Below, in pieces: positions 1 to 8,330 of a stretch of DNA of 64,000 nt. Source of the stretch: Sphingomonadaceae bacterium (GTDB lineage Bacteria; Pseudomonadota; Alphaproteobacteria; Sphingomonadales; Sphingomonadaceae); contig JACKLA010000001.1 in assembly GCA_024236155.1 (NCBI GenBank), positions 372,001-436,000 on the forward strand, written 5' to 3'. Below the pieces are notes generated by a model that had not been told where the DNA came from, did not search any database, and saw only the letters and a program-made list of their open reading frames with translations. The stretch's first letter is position 1, and each line of letters starts with the position of its first letter. The position numbers and the translations under genes were made by a program.

Positions 1-1
1 A

Positions 2-385
2 AAATTTGCGAAACCGCCCGAGGCCAGTGCTGCTCGCGCTGCCTCCAGCCAGCTCGCCCGGCAATGGGCGGCGGTGCAGGATGCAGCAAGTGCCGTCGCC
101 ATGCTCGCTGGCCTGGCTGCCGAAAAGCCGGGGCCGCGCGAACGCAATTTCGTTGCGCAGGTGCAGACGCTGGGCGGGGCACGGCTCAAGCTGGCCGAGA
201 ACCATGTGGCGGATATGGCAGCTTTCATGCAGCCCGGGCTGGCCGCCTTGCTTGCCGTCAACGCGCGCGGACAAGATGCAACGGCACCTGCGCTTTCCCT
301 GTGGCGTGAATATTATTTCGCGCGCGAGGCGCTGATGGCGCTGGTGCCCGACAGTGGCACGCACGGCCCGCGCCGCAGCGCGTAA
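2..385 (+). CDS. C-terminal part of an unknown protein (5' end outside window)
   Basis: The frame is open from base 2 to a TAA at 383-385, giving about 127 residues of a gene that begins before the window. The visible part is alanine-rich, probably helical, without cysteine, and shows no motif or membrane segment that I recognise. An internal GTG at 74 could be read as a start, but codon usage is the same on both sides of it, so a truncated view of a longer gene is more likely. It lies 70 bp before mmcB and there is no obvious terminator between them. The function is unknown. Confidence 0.6.
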   Translation, partial: KFAKPPEASAARAASSQLARQWAAVQDAASAVAMLAGLAAEKPGPRERNFVAQVQTLGGARLKLAENHVADMAAFMQPGLAALLAVNARGQDATAPALSLWREYYFAREALMALVPDSGTHGPRRSA

Positions 386-429
386 ATCTGCGGCAGAGCC
401 CGGTCGGCATAATCTGGCACCTTGACCGG

Positions 430-444
430 GTTCTTGCTATGTTC
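430..444 (+). promoter_or_regulatory. LexA (SOS) box upstream of mmcB
   Basis: The sequence reads GTTC-ttgctat-GTTC, an exact match to the direct-repeat LexA operator GTTC-N7-GTTC known for alphaproteobacteria. It ends 11 bp before the ATG of the MmcB-type gene, and a TTGACC that could be a -35 element lies at 422-427. The box would therefore sit between -35 and -10, where a bound repressor blocks the promoter. The match and position are seen; SOS control is inferred from known mmcB regulation. Confidence 0.8.
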
Positions 445-455
445 CAAACGAGGGT

Positions 456-947
456 ATGGCTTCGATACCTTCCATCGATGTGATTCCCGCCGCTTCGCCC
501 GATGCGCTGGCAGTGGCGCGCGGCATCACCCGGCTGTTCGCGCGAAACGATATCTGGGTGCTGCCCGAAATGCCGCTGAAGGGCGGAAGGCGGGCCGATC
601 TGATGGGGGTGGATGCAAAAGGGCAGGTGGTGATCGTCGAGATCAAGGTCAGCCGGGCTGACCTGCTGGGCGATGGCAAGTGGCCCGACTATCTCGAACA
701 TTGCGACCGCTTCTATTGGGGCCTGCCGCCGGAACTCGATCGCGGCCCGCTCGAAGGTGCGGATTTCATGCCCGATTGCTGCGGGGTGATTGTTGCCGAT
801 GGCTATGATGCGGAGATTGTGCGCCCCGCACCCAGCCGCCCGCTTGCCGCTGCCCGGCGCAAGGTCGAGGTTGAACGGCTCGCCCGCGCTGCGCTGCGCC
901 GGATGGTTGCCGCAAGCGATCCCGATTTCGGCCTGCGCCGGCCTTAG
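456..947 (+). CDS. mmcB: MmcB-family DNA repair protein (PD-(D/E)XK nuclease-like)
   Basis: The 163-residue product fits the MmcB family, LexA-controlled proteins first linked to mitomycin C resistance in Caulobacter. The core has a nuclease-like arrangement: Asp48 in RRADLM, then VIVEIK with Glu62 and Lys64 of a PD-(D/E)XK-type site, followed by a conserved stretch GKWPDYLEHCDRFYWG at residues 74-89. ATG 456 lies only 11 bp after the LexA box, so the transcript is probably leaderless or nearly so. The basic C-terminal tail could bind DNA. Family assignment is confident; the biochemical activity is inferred from the fold motif. Confidence 0.85.
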   Translation: MASIPSIDVIPAASPDALAVARGITRLFARNDIWVLPEMPLKGGRRADLMGVDAKGQVVIVEIKVSRADLLGDGKWPDYLEHCDRFYWGLPPELDRGPLEGADFMPDCCGVIVADGYDAEIVRPAPSRPLAAARRKVEVERLARAALRRMVAASDPDFGLRRP

Positions 948-999
948 TCTGCTTAGCCTGTCTGTCGCAGCGCCGCCGATTGGTGCATAAGCAGCTGCA

Positions 1000-1728
1000 A
1001 TGCTGACTGCAGCCCTCCTCTCTGCCCTTGCGATGACGGTGATTGTCGGGGTGCGCTATCTCCTGACGAGTGGGCTGTTTGCATGGATCACCGCACGGGT
1101 GCGTCCGGGATTTTACGCCAGGCTCGGCTCGCAGATGCGCCGGGAAATCGGCTGGTCGCTCGCCTCGGCGGCGATCTATGGCGTGCCTGCCGGCGTGGTG
1201 GCATGGGGATGGCAGGAGCGTGGCTGGACACAGATCTACACCGATTGGGGCGACTATCCGCTGTGGTATGCCCCGGTCTCGCTTCTCGCCTATCTCGCAC
1301 TGCATGATACGTGGTTTTACTGGACCCATCGCTGGATGCACCGTCCCGCCCCCTTCCGCATCGCCCATGCGGTGCACCATGCCAGCCGCCCGCCGACAGC
1401 CTGGGCGGCGATGAGCTTCCACCCGATAGAGGCGATTACCGGCGCGGTGGTGATCCCTGCACTGGTGTCCCTCATCCCGATCCATGTCGCCCTGCTGGGG
1501 CTGGTGCTGGCCATTATGACGGTGATGGGGGTGACCAATCACATGGGATGGGAGATTTTCCCCCGTGCGGTGGTTCATTCACGGTTGGGTAACTGGCTGA
1601 TAACCGCTAGCCATCACCAGCGCCATCACGAGAGTTACCAATGCAATTACGGCCTCTATTTTCGTTTCTGGGATCGCCTGTGCAGCACCGACCGGGGGCT
1701 GTCGGACGCCTATCTGCCCGGGCGCTAG
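1000..1728 (+). CDS. Sterol desaturase / fatty acid hydroxylase family membrane protein
   Basis: The 242-residue protein is an integral-membrane di-iron oxygenase. The histidine clusters of the fatty-acid-hydroxylase superfamily are visible: H110-x3-H114 in THRWMH, H123-x2-HH in HAVHH, and HHQRHH at residues 205-210. Hydrophobic segments lie near residues 1-28, 53-70, 90-108 and 145-178. Such enzymes hydroxylate or desaturate lipids, sterols or carotenoids; the substrate cannot be told from sequence. The next gene, a DUF2141 protein, begins inside its 3' end, so the two are probably co-transcribed. Confidence 0.85.
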   Translation: MLTAALLSALAMTVIVGVRYLLTSGLFAWITARVRPGFYARLGSQMRREIGWSLASAAIYGVPAGVVAWGWQERGWTQIYTDWGDYPLWYAPVSLLAYLALHDTWFYWTHRWMHRPAPFRIAHAVHHASRPPTAWAAMSFHPIEAITGAVVIPALVSLIPIHVALLGLVLAIMTVMGVTNHMGWEIFPRAVVHSRLGNWLITASHHQRHHESYQCNYGLYFRFWDRLCSTDRGLSDAYLPGR

Positions 1729-2156
1729 GCCTGTCGGCGTTCGTGGCCGGGGGCCTGATGGTGCAAGGATGGTCAGCGGCAGACACCGCCACGATCAAGG
1801 TCAGCGTTACCGACCTGCGCAACACCAAGGGTGTCGTGCGCGCCTGCCTGACGCCCGACGCGGACGATTTCCCCAAATGCAAGAAGGCCAGCGCCAACAG
1901 CGTTGTCGTCACCGCCGGAAAGACGGTCAGCGTCACTTTCAGCGGGGTGAAGCCCGGTCGCTATGCGATCGCGCTGCTGCATGACGAGAACAACAACAAC
2001 AAGGCTGATCGCGCATTGCTGATGATGCCCAAGGAGGGTTTCGGGTTCTCGCGTGACGCCAAGGTGCGCATGGGTCCACCCAAGTTCGACGCGGCAGCTT
2101 TCACGGTCGAAGCGGGCACCTCCCACCAGACCATCCGCATGCGATATATGCTCTGA
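1641..2156 (+). CDS. DUF2141 domain exported protein
   Basis: The body from about residue 50 (ATIKVSVTDLRNTKGVV... GRYAIALLHDENNNNKAD) matches DUF2141, small exported beta-sandwich proteins often found with carotenoid or hydroxylase genes. A hydrophobic signal segment ends near WSAAD (residues 44-48). The ATG at 1641 has a GAGAG Shine-Dalgarno but gives an unusually long n-region and overlaps the hydroxylase gene by 88 bp. An in-frame GTG at 1680 would give a more normal signal peptide. The role is unknown; export to the periplasm is inferred. Confidence 0.8.
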   Translation: MQLRPLFSFLGSPVQHRPGAVGRLSARALGLSAFVAGGLMVQGWSAADTATIKVSVTDLRNTKGVVRACLTPDADDFPKCKKASANSVVVTAGKTVSVTFSGVKPGRYAIALLHDENNNNKADRALLMMPKEGFGFSRDAKVRMGPPKFDAAAFTVEAGTSHQTIRMRYML

Positions 2157-2288
2157 TCGGGGCCGGGCAGGCGGGCGACGAACTGACGCCACGAAACCCG
2201 ATCGAAATGTAAACGCACTTAACGCAATGTTTACTACGGTCCGCCACAAGGCACCTTCGAGTTATTACGAAGGGGGCTTGCAAGGCTC

Positions 2289-4247
2289 ATGGACACGCTG
2301 CGCGGAAACTTCGGGCTGCCAGATGACAGTAACGACGAGCGCGACTGGGATAGCGGCGAGGACGAAATCGACCGCGAGCTTCCGCCTGCCTCGATCGGCA
2401 CCGACGAGCGCCGGATGCAGGTGCGTGCCTACAACCATTGGGCGGGCCTGCTGGGTGACCGCTCCTTCCCCTCGATCGAGGATCTCGAACCGGAAACGCT
2501 GACCGATTTCGGGCCCTTCAGCGTATTGCTCGACTTCAGCACCGGGATCGAAGACCCGGCCATCCAGTTCCTTGGTGAGCAACTGGCGGAAGAATGCGGC
2601 ACCGATGTGCGGATCGCGCAGCTATCCGATGTGCCCAGCCGCTCGCTGCTCAGCCGCATCACCGACCACTATTTGCAAATCCTGGCCAACCAGGCGCCGA
2701 TCGGTTTCGAGGCCGAATTCGTCAACCAGCGCGAGGCAACGATCCTCTATCGCGGCATCCTGCTGCCCTATTCGAGCGATGGCGAGACGATCGACTTCAT
2801 CTATGGCGTGATCAACTGGAAGGAAATGGCCGACCAGGCGACGAGCGACGAACTCCTGCTCGAGATCGACCAGGCGCTCGACGCCGGGGGCGAAGACGAG
2901 GACGTGCTCGATCTCGAAGCCGAACTCGACGACACAGCCCCTCCGGCAGAGGATATGTCCGACGCAACCGATTGGGCCGATGGCCCTGGCAGCGCGATTG
3001 CCGACCTGCCGGACGCCGATCCGGCCGAAAACGCCTCGTCCGACGATGACTGGCCGATGCCGGAATTCGGCCTCGATGGCGACGAACCGGAAGAAGAGAT
3101 CGACGAGGACTACGACCCGGTGGCGATCTTCGGCGAGGAAGCGAACAGATACGCTGTCGACTATGGCAACCGCACCGAGGAAGATGAGGAATATGAAGAG
3201 GACGAGGCAGTCGTCTCGCGCCTGTCCTCGCTGATCGGACCGCGCGGTGCAGGCGGCCCCGCCCTCGGTTACGACGAGGATGAAGAAGACGATTGCGAAG
3301 ACGAAGACGATTTCGGCGAGCAGCCGATGTTCGCCCCGCGCTCACCGCTGCTGACCAAGAAAACTGCATTGCCGCCGATCGACTATGACAGGGCAGGGCC
3401 GCAGGTCAGCTATGACGATCTGCCGGAAGTGGCCAACGGTGCCGCAGGCGATGACTGGGCCGACGAACCGTTCGAACTTGGCAATGAATTCGTCGAGGAA
3501 ACCGATGGCGGTGAAACGCCCGAGTCCACAGTCGAAGCGCCCGACGAGGCGTTCGCCGAAGCCGACCAGGCAGATTTCGACGCGCCGGCCGGGCCTGACG
3601 CGGACGAGATCTCGGACGCCTCGGAAAGCATGGACTTCGATCCCGAAGCCGGTCTCTACGATTGCCTCGCCGAAGCACGCGAGCTGGCGCAAGCAGCCCG
3701 CAGCTCGGAAGACCGCAGCCGCAGCGCGCTCTACGCCGCCGTTGGCCGCGCCTATGACGTTTGCCTCGCGGCAGAGAATGACCCGGAAGAGTTTGCCGAG
3801 CTGGTCGCTGAAAGCGGGCTGACCGTGCAGGACCGCGCGCCGATGACGCCGGTGGTCAAGCTGGTGTTCGGGGTCGACTACGACAAATCGCGCCTCGCCG
3901 AATATGCCAGCGTGCTGGCCCATGCACGCCGACTCGATGTGGCGCGTGGCGAACTGGCTGGCTTCCTGTCGCAGGCCGAAGGCGGTCTCAAGGGTGTTGT
4001 CCAGGCCGAGCGCCAGTTGCGCAAGGAGGAGGCAGGCAAACCCGTTGCCCCGCGCGACGCAGTACGCCCCGCTCTGGCGAAGAAGCTGCGCAAGCTCGAT
4101 ACGCTGCCCCTCGATGAGATCGACCCCGAAGGCGATGAATTCGGCGTGGTGCTGATCCGCCGCATGGAAGACGGTTCCGTTGTCATGCTGGGCGAGGTGT
4201 CGGACGATATCGCGCTGGTCGAAAAGGTCGCCCGCAAACTCGCCTGA
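2289..4247 (+). CDS. Large acidic protein with N-terminal PAS_5-like domain
   Basis: The product has 652 residues. Residues about 37-175 (RAYNHWAGLLGDRSFPSIED... FIYGVINW) resemble the PAS_5 type of alphaproteobacterial PAS domain. Residues about 195-470 are extremely rich in Asp and Glu and low in hydrophobic residues, so probably disordered. The C-terminal 190 residues return to helical sequence rich in Ala, Leu and Arg. No kinase, GGDEF or DNA-binding domain is visible. The ATG at 2289 follows a purine-rich GAAGGGGGC. A sensory or scaffold role is only a guess. Confidence 0.75.
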   Translation: MDTLRGNFGLPDDSNDERDWDSGEDEIDRELPPASIGTDERRMQVRAYNHWAGLLGDRSFPSIEDLEPETLTDFGPFSVLLDFSTGIEDPAIQFLGEQLAEECGTDVRIAQLSDVPSRSLLSRITDHYLQILANQAPIGFEAEFVNQREATILYRGILLPYSSDGETIDFIYGVINWKEMADQATSDELLLEIDQALDAGGEDEDVLDLEAELDDTAPPAEDMSDATDWADGPGSAIADLPDADPAENASSDDDWPMPEFGLDGDEPEEEIDEDYDPVAIFGEEANRYAVDYGNRTEEDEEYEEDEAVVSRLSSLIGPRGAGGPALGYDEDEEDDCEDEDDFGEQPMFAPRSPLLTKKTALPPIDYDRAGPQVSYDDLPEVANGAAGDDWADEPFELGNEFVEETDGGETPESTVEAPDEAFAEADQADFDAPAGPDADEISDASESMDFDPEAGLYDCLAEARELAQAARSSEDRSRSALYAAVGRAYDVCLAAENDPEEFAELVAESGLTVQDRAPMTPVVKLVFGVDYDKSRLAEYASVLAHARRLDVARGELAGFLSQAEGGLKGVVQAERQLRKEEAGKPVAPRDAVRPALAKKLRKLDTLPLDEIDPEGDEFGVVLIRRMEDGSVVMLGEVSDDIALVEKVARKLA

Positions 4248-4296
4248 AGCGCGAAACCGCTTTATTCTGCAGGCCTGCCGCGTTAGCCGCCTTTCC

Positions 4297-5271
4297 ATGA
4301 CAAGGAAGGGCCGCAAACGCATGGGCTGGGCACTCGCCATTCTCGCAGCGATCGCGCTCGGCGGTTATTTCGGCCTGCAATATGCCCTCGCCCGCAACGG
4401 CCCCGCCGTGCTCGATACGCTCGACCGGATCACTGGCGGCAAGCGAGGGGCGCACATGCTCAAGCGCCAATCCCTCGGCAGCGACAAGGCACAGAAGCTG
4501 GTGGTCTATGGGCCTGCCGAAAAGGGGCCTAGCGAAAAGAGGCTTGGCGAAAAAGGTGCGCAGCGCCCCGTGCTTGTCTTCATCCATGGCGGCAGCTGGC
4601 GCAATGGCGACCCTGACGACTACGGTTTTGTCGCGCGCACCTTTGTCCGCGAAGGCTTTGTCGTCGTGCTGGCAGGCTACCGATTGGGCGATGCGGGCAA
4701 ATTCCCCGCCATGCTCGAAGACACCGCAAGTTCCATCGCATGGACGAAGGCCAATATCGCGCAATATGGCGGCGATCCCGATGCGATCTTCGTCGCAGGC
4801 CATTCCGCCGGGGCCTATAATGCGGTGATGGCCGTGCTCGATCCGCAATGGCTGGGCGATGCCGGTGTTGCAGGTGTGATCGGGCTGGCCGGACCCTATG
4901 ATTTCTATCCCTTCGACAGCGATTCGACCCGCGCGGCATTCGGCGATACGCCCGATCCTGCGGCCACCACCCAGCCAATCGCCTTCGTGCGCGGCGATGC
5001 GCCGCCGATGCTGCTGATGACCGGCGAGAAGGATACCGTCGTCAAGCCGCGCAACAGCAAGGTGCTGGCCGAAAGGCTCAATGCGGCAGGCGCGCGGGCC
5101 GAACTGCGCCTGTTCGGCGACATGGATCACTATGACATACTGGTAAAAACCGCGAGTCCGTGGAACGACCGGCGCGTGGTCGATGCGATCCGCGATTTCG
5201 CGTTGCCCATCGCCGATGCAAGGCACGCCCGAACAACAACTTCAGTTCCGGTTCAGGGGAAAACCCGCTAG
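4297..5271 (+). CDS. Membrane-anchored alpha/beta hydrolase (esterase/lipase family)
   Basis: The 324-residue protein has an N-terminal basic stretch and one membrane segment (residues 10-31), then an alpha/beta hydrolase fold of the carboxylesterase type. The oxyanion motif HGGSW is at 97-101, the nucleophile Ser170 lies in GHSAG, Asp246 in GEKDTVV, and His278 in DMDHYD. A linker at about residues 72-87 is built from three 5-residue repeats. ATG 4321 is an alternative start with a good AAGGAAGG ahead of it; I kept 4297 because it supplies the positive n-region. The substrate is unknown. It precedes the BepA-like protease gene by 10 bp. Confidence 0.85.
   Translation: MTRKGRKRMGWALAILAAIALGGYFGLQYALARNGPAVLDTLDRITGGKRGAHMLKRQSLGSDKAQKLVVYGPAEKGPSEKRLGEKGAQRPVLVFIHGGSWRNGDPDDYGFVARTFVREGFVVVLAGYRLGDAGKFPAMLEDTASSIAWTKANIAQYGGDPDAIFVAGHSAGAYNAVMAVLDPQWLGDAGVAGVIGLAGPYDFYPFDSDSTRAAFGDTPDPAATTQPIAFVRGDAPPMLLMTGEKDTVVKPRNSKVLAERLNAAGARAELRLFGDMDHYDILVKTASPWNDRRVVDAIRDFALPIADARHARTTTSVPVQGKTR
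4510..4554 (+). repeat. Three tandem 15-bp units in the esterase linker
   Basis: The units GGGCCTGCCGAAAAG, GGGCCTAGCGAAAAG and AGGCTTGGCGAAAAA lie head to tail. They code for three degenerate copies of a five-residue lysine/glutamate unit between the membrane anchor and the hydrolase domain. Being in frame, expansion or contraction would only change linker length. Confidence 0.8.
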
Positions 5272-5281
5272 CACTCTCGCC

Positions 5282-6637
5282 ATGCGCTTGTTCGCCCACC
5301 TGCTGGCCCTGCTCGCCACCGCAACCCTGCTGGCACAGCCTGCCGCTGCACAGGCGATCTTGCGCGATGCCGAGACCGAGGCGCTGCTCAACGACATGGC
5401 AGCGCCACTGGTCGAGGCCGCCGGGCTTGAGCCGGGCAATGTCGATGTGGTGCTGGTCAATGACCCGTCCATCAACGCTTTCGTCGCAGGCGGGCAGGTG
5501 GTCTATATCCATGCCGGGCTGATCGACGCGGCAGATAGCGCCAACGAAGTGCAGGGCGTGATTGCGCATGAGATCGGCCATATCACCGGCGGGCATATCA
5601 TCCGCTCGTCCGAGGGGATTGGCCAGGCGACCAATATCTCGCTGCTCTCGATGCTGCTGGGTGTCGGCGCCGCGCTTGCGGGGGCTGGCGACGCGGCGAT
5701 GGGCATCATCATGGCCGGACAGCGCGCCGCGCTGGGCAAGTATCTCGCATTCAGCCGGGTGCAGGAATCCTCGGCCGATGCGGCAGGGGCGGAGTATCTT
5801 TCCAAGGCCGGGATCACCGGCAAGGGTTCGCTCGACTTCTTCAAGAAGCTGCAGAACCAGGAATTCCGTTACGGCATCAGCCAGGACGACGACCAGGCTT
5901 TCGTGCGTACCCACCCGCTATCGGGCGACCGTATTTCCACGCTGCGCGAAAGCTATGTCGTCGATCCGGCATGGGACACACCGCCCGATCCCGCCCTGCA
6001 GGAACGGTTCGTGCGGGCGAAGGCCAAGCTGTTCGGTTATCTCAACACACCCGAACGCACGCTGCAGGAATATCCCGAGAGCCGGAAGGACGTGCCCGCG
6101 CGCTATGCCCGCGCCTATGCCTATCACAAGGACGCGCTGATCGATTCCGCGCTGTCCGAAGCCGACGCGCTGCTCAGCGTCGATCCGGACGATCCCTATT
6201 TCCTCGAACTGAAAGGGCAGGTCCTGCTCGAATCGGGCCATCCCGACCTCGCGATCGCGCCGCTGCGCAAGGCAACCGAGCTGACTCTCAACCAGCCGCT
6301 GATCGCATCCATGTTCGGCCATGCGCTGATCGCGACCGAGGACAAGTCGCATTACGATGAGGCGGAGCAGGTCCTGCGCGCCGCCGTTGCGCGCGACCGG
6401 CTCAACCCTTTCGCATGGTACCAGCTGGGCGTGGTCTATGCCGCCAAGGGCGACATGGTGCGCGCGCGGCTCGCCAGCGCCGAGCAGCAGGTAATGACCG
6501 GGCAATATGCCGCCGCGATCAACAGTGCGCAGATCGCCGAATCCGGCCTGCCGGTCGGCTCGCCCGACTGGTTGCGCGCGCAGGATATCGGCCTGCAGGC
6601 GCGCGCCGCGCTTGAACAGGCGCGCGAGCGCCGCTAG
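5282..6637 (+). CDS. Periplasmic M48 metalloprotease with C-terminal TPRs (BepA/YfgC-like)
   Basis: The 451-residue protein starts with a signal peptide ending near QPAAAQA (residue 25). The zinc site is HEIGH at 96-100, with the third ligand Glu162 in ESSAD. Residues about 290-445 look like TPR helices, the layout of BepA, which degrades or helps assemble outer-membrane proteins such as LptD. The ATG at 5282 is the only start giving a proper signal peptide. It is followed 11 bp later by the DsbA-like gene, which suggests an envelope quality-control operon. Protease family is confident; BepA equivalence is inferred. Confidence 0.88.
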   Translation: MRLFAHLLALLATATLLAQPAAAQAILRDAETEALLNDMAAPLVEAAGLEPGNVDVVLVNDPSINAFVAGGQVVYIHAGLIDAADSANEVQGVIAHEIGHITGGHIIRSSEGIGQATNISLLSMLLGVGAALAGAGDAAMGIIMAGQRAALGKYLAFSRVQESSADAAGAEYLSKAGITGKGSLDFFKKLQNQEFRYGISQDDDQAFVRTHPLSGDRISTLRESYVVDPAWDTPPDPALQERFVRAKAKLFGYLNTPERTLQEYPESRKDVPARYARAYAYHKDALIDSALSEADALLSVDPDDPYFLELKGQVLLESGHPDLAIAPLRKATELTLNQPLIASMFGHALIATEDKSHYDEAEQVLRAAVARDRLNPFAWYQLGVVYAAKGDMVRARLASAEQQVMTGQYAAAINSAQIAESGLPVGSPDWLRAQDIGLQARAALEQARERR

Positions 6638-6648
6638 CGCGCCTGCCC

Positions 6649-7347
6649 ATGGAAAACTTCCGCACTTCGGCTTTCATGGCGCTGCTGGCGCTGGTGTTCG
6701 GCTTCCTTGGCGCTGCCACATGGCAGATGACTTTGGGCAACGGGATGACCCGGTCATGGATGATCGAGAATCCGGAAATCCTGCATGACCTTGCCGACGC
6801 CTATGACCGCAAGCAGGCGCGCGAGCGACTGGCGGATATTGCCGACGATGTGAACACGCCCTTCCCCGGCGCGGTGCTCGGCAATCCCGATGGCAAGGTC
6901 ACGCTGGTCGAGTTTACCGATTATGGCTGCACCTACTGCCGCCAGAGCCGCGAACATGTCGACGCGCTGGTCAGGGCCAATCCCGATCTCAAGGTGGTGA
7001 TCCGCGAATGGCCGATCTTCGAAGGCAGCGATATCGCCGCGCGCATGGCGCTGGCCGCTGCAAAGCAGGGCAAGTTCACCGCCTTCCACGACGCGATGTT
7101 CCGTCTTGGCCCGCCAAGCGAGGCCAGCGTCCAGCAGGCCGCCACCGCCGCCGGAATCGATATGGAGCAGGCCAGGCTGGTGATGGCCTCGCAGGAAGCC
7201 GACATCGAACTGGCGAAGAACATGGGCCTCGCGCGCCAGCTGGAGTTCACCGGTACGCCCAGCTGGGTGATCGGTGACCAGTTGCTACAAGGCGCAGTGG
7301 GCGAGGCCAACCTGGCCCAAGCGATCGCCGAAGCGCGCGGTTCGTGA
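6649..7347 (+). CDS. DsbA-like thioredoxin-fold protein
   Basis: This 232-residue protein has an N-terminal signal anchor (residues 8-27) and a thioredoxin/DsbA fold with the redox motif CTYC at 94-97 in DYGCTYC and a cis-proline loop in TGTPSWVIG near residue 203. Proteins of this Com1/ScsC-like type oxidise or isomerise disulfides in the periplasm. It sits between two metalloprotease genes and its TGA overlaps the GTG start of the next gene, so translation is likely coupled. Substrates may be the neighbouring exported proteins, but that is inference. Confidence 0.87.
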   Translation: MENFRTSAFMALLALVFGFLGAATWQMTLGNGMTRSWMIENPEILHDLADAYDRKQARERLADIADDVNTPFPGAVLGNPDGKVTLVEFTDYGCTYCRQSREHVDALVRANPDLKVVIREWPIFEGSDIAARMALAAAKQGKFTAFHDAMFRLGPPSEASVQQAATAAGIDMEQARLVMASQEADIELAKNMGLARQLEFTGTPSWVIGDQLLQGAVGEANLAQAIAEARGS

Positions 7348-8309
7348 GGCACGCGCTGGCAGCTGCGCTGCTGGCGATAGCGGCGGGCGGCGTTCCCGCC
7401 AGCATCTCGGGAAAAACGGGTCCGGAAGACTTCCGGCGCGATTTCACCGCGCTGCAGGCCCTCGATGCACGGGTCCATGCGATCGGCTGGAAGCTGCGTA
7501 GCGGCAATGCCGCCTTCTGCCCCGACACCATCCACGACACCGGCCTGCTGCTGCAGGATGCAGGCGCCTATTCCAAGGCCGCCATGCTCCGCCGCCAATT
7601 TTCGCTCGAGGGCGACATTTTCGTGCAGGCCACCGCGCCCGGATCGCCCGCCAGCCGCATCCTGTCTCCGCTTGATGTGATCGAGGTGGTCGGCGGGCAG
7701 GCGATGCGTGACTTGCCGTGGTCGAAAGACGAACCGTGGAAACGGTTGCTCGATGTCGAGGCATCGCTCGAGGCGAGCGCCGCAGACGGGCGCCCCTTCC
7801 CGATCCTTGTCGCAGGCCGCGCCGGGATAAACCAGCTCGACACCACACCCGCCTGCCGCACGCGCTTCGAAGTGGTTTCGGCGGGCGACGATATCGGTGC
7901 CGACGGCGAACGGGTACGTGTCGCGCGCGGCTTTATCGGGCTTGGCTATGTCGAAGACGAACTCGCCGCGGCAATGGCGCATGAGCTGGCGCACAATATC
8001 CTGCGCCATCCGCAATGGCTCTCCGCCCACGGACGCAAGCGGCGCGATGTACGCGAGACCGAGCGTGAGGCGGACCGGATGATGCCATGGCTGCTTGCCA
8101 ATGCCGGGTATGACCCGCAAGCGGCGGTGCGTTTCATGCAGCGATGGGGGCCAAAGAACGATGGCGGCCTGCTGCGCAAGCGCACCCATGACGGATGGGA
8201 CGAGCGGGTCGATATTATCGCGGCAGAGCTCCCGCTGATCCGCGCGGCCATGGCAGGTGGCGGAGAGGCCGACTGGACGCAGCGCTTTGTGCCGCGCCCG
8301 ATCGGCTAG
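7344..8309 (+). CDS. Exported M48-like metalloprotease with PDZ-like segment
   Basis: The GTG start at 7344 overlaps the preceding stop in GTGA. The 321-residue product has a signal peptide (about residues 1-22), a PDZ-like loop GSPASRILSPLDVIEVVGG at residues 110-128, and a zinc motif HELAH at 223-227 with a downstream ETEREAD that can supply the third ligand. The order PDZ-like then HExxH is unusual compared with classical M48 proteins. It closes the esterase/protease/DsbA cluster and runs convergently into the HD-domain gene 21 bp away. Function beyond a periplasmic peptidase is not known. Confidence 0.75.
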   Translation: MRHALAAALLAIAAGGVPASISGKTGPEDFRRDFTALQALDARVHAIGWKLRSGNAAFCPDTIHDTGLLLQDAGAYSKAAMLRRQFSLEGDIFVQATAPGSPASRILSPLDVIEVVGGQAMRDLPWSKDEPWKRLLDVEASLEASAADGRPFPILVAGRAGINQLDTTPACRTRFEVVSAGDDIGADGERVRVARGFIGLGYVEDELAAAMAHELAHNILRHPQWLSAHGRKRRDVRETEREADRMMPWLLANAGYDPQAAVRFMQRWGPKNDGGLLRKRTHDGWDERVDIIAAELPLIRAAMAGGGEADWTQRFVPRPIG

Positions 8310-8330
8310 CGCCCGACCGATTCACACTTC

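Noticed and set aside
766..1578. Long antisense frame (270 codons) opposite mmcB and the hydroxylase gene
   Set aside because: It is rich in His, Arg and Gln with no domain, typical of the shadow of a high-GC gene; the sense frames have clear family motifs.
3342..4340. Antisense frame of 332 codons opposite the acidic PAS-like gene
   Set aside because: It mirrors the Asp/Glu-rich coding strand and contains no recognisable domain or ribosome site.
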